Assembly (NCBI GenBank): GCA_963593765.1
Contig: CAVBBU010000067.1
Span: forward strand, 1-11,386
DNA length: 11,386 nt
Direction of reading: 5' to 3'
Source: CAVBBU01 sp963593765
GTDB lineage: Bacteria > Bacillota > Clostridia > Lachnospirales > Lachnospiraceae
A program made the translations under genes and the position numbers. The stretch's first letter is position 1. Every line of letters begins with the position of its first letter. The notes beneath the pieces are model-generated. The model was not told the DNA's origin. It saw nothing but the letters and a program-made list of their open reading frames with translations, and did not search any database. Below, in pieces: positions 6,475 to 11,386 of this stretch.

Positions 6475-7533
6475 ATGGCAAAAAAGTATATGGCATATGT
6501 AGGCTCGTATTCATATACAGGAGATGCAGAGGGGATAACTGTATATGATGTAGATGAGAAGCAGGGCTTGTTTCACAAAAGATGTGAGGTAAGCGTAGAC
6601 AACTCCTCTTATGTTATAGTTTCTCATAATAAGAAAACCTTATATTCGATTGCGGACGAGGGAGTTGTTGCATTTAGTATACTTTCTAATGGCGGAATAA
6701 GCAGACTTAATTCAGCAAATATAAAAGGAATGAGAGGCTGCCATCTTTCTACAGATCCGGAGGATAAATATATATTTGTATCGGGATATCACGATGGCAA
6801 GGTAACTGTGCTTTCACTAAAGCCAGATGGCAGAGTTGGGAATATCCTAGACAGTGTTTATCACAAAGGACTTGGCTCTGTAGCAGAGAGAAATTTCAGA
6901 CCGCATGTAAGCTGTACTAAGATAACTCCGGACGGGAATTTTGTTATGGCGGCAGACCTAGGTATAGATCAGGTTAAGATATATAGATTTAATAAAAAGT
7001 CAAATGAGCTCGAGCTTAGAGATGCACTTAGATGTGAGATGAATAGTGCGCCGAGGTGCTTTAGATTTTCTAATGATGGCAGGTTTATGTATCTTATGTA
7101 TGAAATGAAAAATGTTATCGATGTATATGCATATTCATACAACGAGGGAGACAGAGCACCATCGCTTGAAAGAATACAGACTGTATCTACAACAGGAAAG
7201 GTTCGACCAAGCAGTCTTACAGCGGCTACATCTATAGAATTTAGTGCAAATCAGGATTATATGTTTATAAGCAATGCAGGAGATAATTCTGTCTGCATGT
7301 ACAAAAGAGATGCAAAAACAGGACTTTTAGATTATTGCTTTTGCCTTCCTGTAAGTGGAGAGTATCCAAAGGACGTAGCACTGTTTCCAGACGGAAAGCA
7401 TCTTGCAGCTGTTAATCATGAAAGTGGAGCGATAACATTCTTTGATATAGATTATGAAAAAAATCTTTTGATAATGAATTGCAGAAGTGAAAAGGTTAAT
7501 CAGCCAAATAGCTGCGTTATAGTGGAGGTATAG
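6475..7533 (+). CDS. Lactonase family protein, seven-bladed beta-propeller (6-phosphogluconolactonase-like)
   Basis: A 352-aa protein of the Pgl/YkgB lactonase family (PF10282 type), which in E. coli hydrolyses 6-phosphogluconolactone in the pentose phosphate pathway. The N-terminus MAYVGSYSYTGDAEGITVYD (about 6-25) is the first propeller strand set. Residues 142-165 carry the family hallmark RPHVSCTKITPDG...ADLGIDQV, and later blades show SPDG/FPDGK-like turns (FSNDGRF, FPDGKHL). No signal peptide is present, so it is cytosolic. AAGGAGG at 6462-6468 supports the start. The stop is one base from the aroC ATG, so the two are translationally coupled. Biochemical specificity varies in this family, so phosphogluconolactonase activity is likely but not shown. 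Confidence 0.88.
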   Translation: MAKKYMAYVGSYSYTGDAEGITVYDVDEKQGLFHKRCEVSVDNSSYVIVSHNKKTLYSIADEGVVAFSILSNGGISRLNSANIKGMRGCHLSTDPEDKYIFVSGYHDGKVTVLSLKPDGRVGNILDSVYHKGLGSVAERNFRPHVSCTKITPDGNFVMAADLGIDQVKIYRFNKKSNELELRDALRCEMNSAPRCFRFSNDGRFMYLMYEMKNVIDVYAYSYNEGDRAPSLERIQTVSTTGKVRPSSLTAATSIEFSANQDYMFISNAGDNSVCMYKRDAKTGLLDYCFCLPVSGEYPKDVALFPDGKHLAAVNHESGAITFFDIDYEKNLLIMNCRSEKVNQPNSCVIVEV

Positions 7534-7534
7534 T

Positions 7535-8635
7535 ATGGCAGGCTCGACATACGGACAGCTTTTTAGAGTAACAACCTGGGGAGAGTCGCATGGAAAGGCT
7601 CTGGGAGCAGTTATAGATGGCTGCCCTGCAGGTCTTAGTCTTTGCGAGGATGATATACAAAAATTCCTCGATAGAAGAAAGCCAGGACAAAGCTCTGTTA
7701 CAACAAGCAGGGCAGAGGGCGATAGATGTAGAATACTATCAGGAGTATTTGAGGGAAAAACAACAGGTACACCTATATCTGTTATAGTTGAAAACACTTC
7801 TCAAAAATCATCTGACTACAAGGAGATAGCCTCTTATTACAGACCAGGACATGCAGACTTTACCTATGATAAAAAGTATGGCTTTAGAGATTACAGAGGC
7901 GGTGGAAGAAGCTCCGGAAGAGAAACTATAGGAAGAGTTATAGGCGGTGCTATTGCCTCAAGGGTGCTAGAGGAGCTTGGAGTAAGTATTAAAGCATTTA
8001 CTCAAAGCATAGGACCTGTTGCTATAGATTATGATAGCTTTAACCTAGATGCCTGCATGGACAATGTATTCTATATGCCAGATAATAAGGCAGCACTACT
8101 TGCAGAGGGATATGTTAAGGAGCTTATGGCAGCAGGTGATTCTGCAGGTGGAATTATAAGCTGCATTATAGAGGGCATTTGCCCAGGGATAGGCGAGCCT
8201 GTTTTTGATAAGCTTGATGCAGAGCTTTCTAAGGCCATTATGAGCATAGGCGCAGTAAAGGGGATAGAATTTGGTGCAGGCTTTGCTGTAGGGCAGATGA
8301 GCGGAAGCCAAAATAATGATGAATTTATTTTAGCTAGTGATGGTAAAATAAAAAAAAGAACCAATAACGCCGGGGGTATATTAGGCGGCATGTCAGATGG
8401 CAGTGAAATAATATTTAATGCTGCCATTAAGCCAACACCATCTATATCTAAAATGCAGCAAACTGTAAATCAGGCTGGCGAGCCTGTAGAGATATGCATA
8501 CATGGAAGGCATGATCCTGTTATAGTTCCGAGAGCAGTCGTAGTTGTTGAGGCTATGAGTGCTATGGTAGTGCTCGATATGATGCTTAGAAATATTCCTA
8601 GCAAAATGGATACATTAAAAAGAATATATAGCTAA
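7535..8635 (+). CDS. aroC: Chorismate synthase
   Basis: Converts 5-enolpyruvylshikimate-3-phosphate to chorismate, the final step of the shikimate pathway; it needs reduced FMN. The 366-aa protein begins STYGQLFRVTTWGESHG, with the signature W15-G-E-S-H19-G20, and has the second signature RGGGRSSGRET at 121-131 and the C-terminal block PRAVVVVEAMSAMVV. Length is typical. GGAGG (7524-7528) inside the end of the lactonase gene serves as RBS. The following oxidoreductase gene begins at or just after the aroC stop. No other shikimate genes are in the window, so aroC is separated from them here. Confidence 0.98.
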   Translation: MAGSTYGQLFRVTTWGESHGKALGAVIDGCPAGLSLCEDDIQKFLDRRKPGQSSVTTSRAEGDRCRILSGVFEGKTTGTPISVIVENTSQKSSDYKEIASYYRPGHADFTYDKKYGFRDYRGGGRSSGRETIGRVIGGAIASRVLEELGVSIKAFTQSIGPVAIDYDSFNLDACMDNVFYMPDNKAALLAEGYVKELMAAGDSAGGIISCIIEGICPGIGEPVFDKLDAELSKAIMSIGAVKGIEFGAGFAVGQMSGSQNNDEFILASDGKIKKRTNNAGGILGGMSDGSEIIFNAAIKPTPSISKMQQTVNQAGEPVEICIHGRHDPVIVPRAVVVVEAMSAMVVLDMMLRNIPSKMDTLKRIYS

Positions 8636-8650
8636 ATGGAGTTTGATTAT

Positions 8651-10021
8651 ATGAAATATGATGTGATTATAATAGGTGCAGGACCTGGTGGTATTTATTC
8701 GGCATATGAGCTGACAAAAAAATGCAGTGGTAAAAAAATAGCCGTATTTGATTCTGGATATTCGCTTGAAAAAAGGCATTGCCCTATAGATGGAGATAAG
8801 ATAAAGTCTTGTATTAATTGTAAGTCTTGCTCTATTATGAGTGGCTTTGGCGGAGCTGGAGCATTTTCCGATGGAAAGTATAATATCACTAATGATTTTG
8901 GCGGTACGCTGTATGAGCATATAGGTAAAAAGGCTGCAACCGAGCTTATGGAATACGTGGACGAGATTAATATGTGTCACGGCGGAGAAGGCACTAAGAT
9001 GTATTCTACAGCAGGAACTAAGCTTAAGAAGATATGTATTCAAAACAGACTAAAGCTACTTGATGCAGCAGTAAGACACCTTGGAACAGATATAAACCTA
9101 GTTGTTCTTGGACAGCTTTATGATGAGCTAAAGAGCAAGGTTGATTTTTATTTTGAAGCATCTGCAAGTCGAATTGAGATACTGGATGCTGGCGGATATC
9201 GCATATGGATAGGCGATGGGTATTACGATTGCGACAAATGTATAATCTCGGTTGGCAGAAGCGGAAGTAAGTGGATGGAAAAGGTTTGCAGCGACCTCGA
9301 TATTCCGACTAAGTCAAACAGAGTGGACCTAGGTGTTAGAGTAGAGCTTCCGGCAGTTCTCTTTTCTCATCTTACAGATGAGCTGTATGAGAGCAAGATA
9401 GTATATCGTACAGAAAAGTTTGAGGACAATGTCCGTACCTTTTGCATGAACCCGAGGGGCATAGTTGTAAATGAAAATACAAATGGCATAGTTACGGTTA
9501 ATGGTCACAGCTATGAGGATCCAGAGAAGCAAACAGAATGTACTAACTTTGCACTGCTTGTATCTAAGCATTTTTCTGAGCCTTTTAAGGATAGTAATGG
9601 ATATGGCGAGAGCATAGCTAGGCTTTCTAATATGCTAGGCGGCGGTGTTATAGTTCAGCGTTTTGGAGACCTTGTTCGAGGAAGAAGAAGTACCGAAAAG
9701 CGTATAGAAGAAAACATGTTTATGCCGACTCTAGCCGCAACTCCGGGCGACTTAAGCCTAGTTCTTCCAAAGCGTATACTTGATGGAATTATAGAGATGA
9801 TATATGCACTTGATAAGATAGCACCTGGAACTGCAAATGATGACACGCTCTTATATGGCGTGGAGGTTAAGTTCTACAACATGGAGGTAGAGGTAGACTC
9901 TAACCTTGAGAGCAGACATAATGGACTATATATTATAGGTGATGGAAGCGGCGTTACGCACTCACTGTCACATGCCTCGGCAAGCGGAGTATATGTTGCA
10001 AGGAAAATTGCAGAGGGGTAG
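8651..10021 (+). CDS. NAD(P)/FAD-dependent oxidoreductase (COG2509 type)
   Basis: A 456-aa flavoprotein of the uncharacterised FAD-dependent dehydrogenase family COG2509. The start at 8651 is preferred because it places the Rossmann strand at once (KYDVIIIGAGPGG, GxGxxG at 9-14) and has TGGAG 9 nt upstream; an ATG at 8636, directly after the aroC TAA, lacks an RBS but cannot be excluded. A cysteine cluster, Cys44, Cys54, Cys57 and Cys60, precedes the family block GFGGAGAFSDGK (65-76). The C-terminal FAD contact is GLYIIGDGSG, followed by a Ser/Ala-rich helix. No membrane segment is seen. The substrate is unknown. The position after aroC, whose product needs reduced FMN, makes a flavin- or electron-supplying role conceivable, but that is inference. 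Confidence 0.9.
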   Translation: MKYDVIIIGAGPGGIYSAYELTKKCSGKKIAVFDSGYSLEKRHCPIDGDKIKSCINCKSCSIMSGFGGAGAFSDGKYNITNDFGGTLYEHIGKKAATELMEYVDEINMCHGGEGTKMYSTAGTKLKKICIQNRLKLLDAAVRHLGTDINLVVLGQLYDELKSKVDFYFEASASRIEILDAGGYRIWIGDGYYDCDKCIISVGRSGSKWMEKVCSDLDIPTKSNRVDLGVRVELPAVLFSHLTDELYESKIVYRTEKFEDNVRTFCMNPRGIVVNENTNGIVTVNGHSYEDPEKQTECTNFALLVSKHFSEPFKDSNGYGESIARLSNMLGGGVIVQRFGDLVRGRRSTEKRIEENMFMPTLAATPGDLSLVLPKRILDGIIEMIYALDKIAPGTANDDTLLYGVEVKFYNMEVEVDSNLESRHNGLYIIGDGSGVTHSLSHASASGVYVARKIAEG

Positions 10022-10043
10022 AGATCTTCTATTTGATAAAAAT

Positions 10044-10083
10044 AAAAAGAAGGTGTAAGCGAAAATGCTCACACCTTCTTTTT
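10044..10083. terminator. Bidirectional intrinsic terminator
   Basis: AAAAAGAAGGTGTAAGC (10044-10060) and GCTCACACCTTCTTTTT (10067-10083) form a 17-bp stem with a 6-nt loop. On the plus strand there is one A-C mismatch; on the minus strand the same position is a G-U pair. Both sides end in T runs, so it can stop the oxidoreductase transcript and the convergent ferredoxin transcript. Confidence 0.9.
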
Positions 10084-10095
10084 GGCTATGCTATA

Positions 10096-10266
10096 TTAAG
10101 CCTGCTCTATAGCACCTGTAGGGCATACGCCAGCACAAGTTCCGCAGTCGATACAGCTACCTGCATCTATAACATACTTTCCGTCTCCCTGAGATATAGC
10201 ATCAACAGGGCACTCGCCTGCACAAGTTCCACAACTTACGCATGAATCTGTAATCTTATGTGCCAT
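10096..10266 (-). CDS. Clostridial-type 2[4Fe-4S] ferredoxin, 56 aa
   Basis: A short, clear ferredoxin: cysteines at 9, 12, 15 and 19 and at 38, 41, 44 and 48 make two CxxCxxCxxxCP clusters, the second half echoing the first (SCGTCAGECP and DCGTCAGVCP). It is a low-potential cytosolic electron carrier of the type used by anaerobes with hydrogenases, oxidoreductases and similar enzymes. The start codon (complement of 10264-10266) is preceded by AAAGGAGG at 10276-10283 (minus strand), 9 nt away. The gene converges on the FAD oxidoreductase and diverges from the DUF1858 gene. It contains no other domain. Confidence 0.97.
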   Translation of the reverse strand: MAHKITDSCVSCGTCAGECPVDAISQGDGKYVIDAGSCIDCGTCAGVCPTGAIEQA

Positions 10267-10308
10267 GATCAATAACCTCCTTTAAATATACATTTACAAA
10301 TTGTATTT

Positions 10309-10321
10309 TATACTAAGTATA
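10309..10321. promoter_or_regulatory. Palindrome TATACTAAGTATA in the divergent ferredoxin/DUF1858 interval
   Basis: A perfect 13-nt palindrome centred on 10315 sits about 45 bp before the ferredoxin start. It overlaps the region where the ferredoxin -10 should lie (TATAAA or TATACT read on the minus strand), and TTGTAT (10301-10306) and ATACAA (10321-10326) add partial symmetry. The ferredoxin promoter itself is not clear: TTGCTA and TATAAA on the minus strand are only 15 bp apart. The palindrome may be an operator. Confidence 0.35.
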
Positions 10322-10372
10322 TACAAATAGCAAGTAATCAGATAAAATGTATGACAATAAATACAAGTTAGC

Positions 10373-10401
10373 TTGCATTAACTAACTCTTTGTTATATAG
10401 T
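10373..10401 (+). promoter_or_regulatory. Promoter of the DUF1858 gene with flanking dyads
   Basis: TTGCAT (10373-10378), a 17-bp spacer and TATAGT (10396-10401) form a good promoter, with a start near 10408. AGTTAG-N10-CTAACT (10366-10387) brackets the -35 and GTTAT-N11-ATAAC (10392-10412) brackets the -10, an arrangement typical of a repressor site. Confidence 0.55.
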
Positions 10402-10438
10402 ATATGGATAACTTACCCGAATTAAAGGAGGAAAACAA

Positions 10439-10633
10439 ATGACAATCAATAAGGATATGACTATAGGAGAGCTTCTTACGGTCAATGAAAATATAGCAGG
10501 AATACTTATGCGTGCAGGCATGCATTGCCTAGGCTGTCCTGCATCTCAGGCAGAGAGCCTTGCAGAGGCATGCGAGGTTCATGGCATAGACTGCGATACG
10601 CTTGTTTCTCAGATTAATGAAATTTTAGCATAG
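10439..10633 (+). CDS. DUF1858 / hybrid-cluster-protein-associated redox disulfide domain protein, 64 aa
   Basis: A small cytosolic protein whose whole length matches the DUF1858 fold: an opening MTINKDMTIGELL, then helices with Cys30-x2-Cys33 in GMHCLGCPAS, followed by AESLAEACEVHG. Additional cysteines are at 45 and 52. Family members have a putative redox disulfide and often occur beside hybrid cluster (prismane) proteins; none is in this window. AAAGGAGG (10424-10431) is 7 nt before the ATG. It is transcribed divergently from the ferredoxin gene, suggesting shared redox-related control. Its biochemical role is not established. Confidence 0.92.
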   Translation: MTINKDMTIGELLTVNENIAGILMRAGMHCLGCPASQAESLAEACEVHGIDCDTLVSQINEILA

Positions 10634-10638
10634 CGTTG

Positions 10639-10678
10639 CAAAAAAATTATATCCATATAAAATCATTTTTGTTTTTTT
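10639..10678 (+). terminator. Weak AT-rich terminator candidate after the DUF1858 gene
   Basis: TTATAT-CC-ATATAA (10647-10660) sits within flanking A-rich (10640-10646) and T-rich (10666-10678) tracts that can extend the pairing, ending in seven T. The stem has almost no G-C pairs, so its efficiency is uncertain. Confidence 0.4.
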
Positions 10679-10682
10679 AGTT

Positions 10683-10825
10683 GTGCATATTGGCATTGTT
10701 CGCATCCTGGTGCTATGAAGGTGGGCTCCTTTTGGGTTATACCCAAAGATGCTGAAAAACCAAAGGACGAACGTATAAAAAGCGGAAGGTATATCAAGGA
10801 TACTAGCAAGATGAATGATCGTTGA
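10683..10825 (+). pseudogene. Remnant of an excisionase-like helix-turn-helix protein
   Basis: The reading frame from 10706 to the TGA at 10823-10825 encodes PGAMKVGSFWVIPKDAEKP followed by KDERIKSGRYIKD. This closely resembles the C-terminal wing of small Firmicutes excisionase/MerR-like HTH proteins, which normally read GRIPGAxKVGSFWxIPxDAEKP. The matching upstream residues VRI occur in another frame (10698-10706) and join it if one C is restored near 10706. Nothing upstream of 10683 encodes the HTH itself, and no start codon or RBS fits. It is therefore N-terminally truncated and frameshifted. The ATG at 10715 lies inside the domain and is not a credible start. Family assignment is from memory of the motif. 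Confidence 0.6.
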
Positions 10826-11064
10826 ATATGCCGGCGGAATAGCGGCGATACTTGGTGCCATTGCTTTACGGTATTTGGAAGATAGGGTGCTATATGGGAG
10901 GTTGCTGTTACGGGATTCCATATGATGGAGCTTGTTCTGTAACATATTCAGAAGGGGTGAAGGCTCCGGCCGGAATTGAACTCCTTCCCATACAGCTATT
11001 AGAGGCGGGCATATCATTTGTTATGGCCGCATTCTTTTTTGTTAGGGGGAGAAAGAAACAGTGA
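10815..11064 (+). pseudogene. Broken Lgt-family (prolipoprotein diacylglyceryl transferase-like) fragment
   Basis: One frame from 10852 to the TGA at 11062-11064 encodes LLYGIWKIGCYMGGCCYGIP, then PIQLLEAGISFVMAAFFFVRG. These match the Lgt-type block around the conserved Arg/Gly/Cys loop (usually GRIGCFxxGCCYG) and the following PIQLxEA membrane helix. The upstream frame from 10815 reads VEYAGGIAAILGA, resembling the preceding YGGLIGAILGA helix but in a different frame and only a few residues away, where about 25 residues would be expected. This implies a frameshift and an internal deletion. The N-terminal helices and the last part are absent. Lgt proteins are multi-pass membrane enzymes, or in related subfamilies of unknown activity; this copy cannot be functional. 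Confidence 0.6.
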
Positions 11065-11195
11065 AAATATCCTGTTCGGTGATTTATGAATATTCGATAG
11101 ATGGTAAGTATTTGAAGGAGCAAAGAGTTCAAAGGATCAACATCCTATATATCAAACATATTATGCCTCTGCCAATGATGAGTTATGGACAATAA
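11061..11195 (+). other. Short open frame, 44 codons, unclear whether a gene
   Basis: A GTG at 11061 overlapping the Lgt-fragment stop, with GGGGAG at 11046-11051 upstream, opens 44 codons starting (M)KISCSVI. That opening recalls zf-HC2 type anti-sigma proteins, which often begin MKISCxxIxDLLPLY, but the resemblance stops after eight residues. It may be a further gene stump. I would not treat it as a functional gene. Confidence 0.2.
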
Positions 11196-11386
11196 TAGTG
11201 GTTAATTATCTTACTATTGAGGTTATAAAAGGATTATGATAAGTAAGGGCATGAAAATCATAAAAAATACAACCAAGCATGTGCGAAAGGAGAAAACAAC
11301 AATGAACACAGCGGCAATAAGTAATGTCAGTTAAAGCATTATAAAGACGATAACGAGAGTGAGGATTATTGATAATGGGAGCTGTA
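11196..11386. other. No recognisable gene; probable decayed sequence
   Basis: Several short frames are open but none has a family match. One frame running to a TGA near 11238-11240 reads AKSSKDQHPIYQTYYASAND and similar sequence without a start codon. A well-spaced AAAGGAG (11286-11292) precedes an ATG at 11302 that opens only ten codons. The appearance is of genes broken by small indels. The window ends before anything intact begins. Confidence 0.4.

Noticed and set aside
8615..9043. 142-codon minus-strand open frame opposite the FAD oxidoreductase
   Set aside because: It lies within a clear plus-strand flavoprotein and has no supporting motif; it is a codon-bias shadow.
10033..10245. 70-codon plus-strand open frame over the ferredoxin gene
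   Set aside because: It is the antisense of the ferredoxin, whose eight-cysteine pattern on the minus strand is unmistakable, and it starts in the terminator.
10625..11017. 130-codon minus-strand open frame
   Set aside because: No RBS or recognisable motif; the plus strand here shows family-like HTH and Lgt residues, so the minus frame is a shadow.

Overview
The window reads as low-to-moderate G+C Firmicutes (Clostridia) chromosome. Evidence for this is the heavy use of ATA and AGA codons, strong AGGAGG-type ribosome binding sites, TTGACT/TATAAT promoters, a clostridial 2[4Fe-4S] ferredoxin and a DUF1858-type redox protein that suggest an anaerobe. An anaerobic Clostridia lineage such as the Eubacteriales families is likely, but I cannot name a genus from the sequence alone.

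Layout: 1-198 is a leader with a good promoter. 199-1602 encodes an unrecognised 467-aa protein built of 34-aa helical repeats and ending in a Gly/Tyr/His/Cys-rich tail. proC (proline biosynthesis) and a NUDIX hydrolase of the ADP-ribose pyrophosphatase type follow on the same strand, closed by a hairpin terminator near 3131-3187. A consensus promoter at 3205-3233 drives a XerD-like tyrosine recombinase (3261-4193) with its own strong terminator. uvrB (4355-6334) follows, without an adjacent uvrA. An extended -10 promoter at the uvrB stop codon starts a tight three-gene unit: a beta-propeller lactonase, aroC (chorismate synthase) and a COG2509-type FAD oxidoreductase. This unit ends at a bidirectional terminator shared with a convergent 56-aa ferredoxin gene (10096-10266, minus). 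Divergent from the ferredoxin is a 64-aa DUF1858/hybrid-cluster-associated redox protein.

The last ~700 bases (10680-11386) hold no intact recognisable gene. They carry remnants: the C-terminal end of an excisionase-like helix-turn-helix protein with a frameshift, a broken Lgt-family (prolipoprotein diacylglyceryl transferase-like) fragment, and short open stretches I cannot identify. This looks like a decayed accessory segment.

How the genes may work together: most are housekeeping genes (proline and chorismate synthesis, nucleotide sanitation, chromosome dimer resolution, excision repair). The lactonase/aroC/oxidoreductase cluster may link pentose phosphate flux and flavin reduction to chorismate synthesis; this is inference. 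The most unusual items are the solenoid protein, the XerD homologue that appears to lack two usual catalytic residues, and the dyad-rich region between ferredoxin and the DUF1858 gene.
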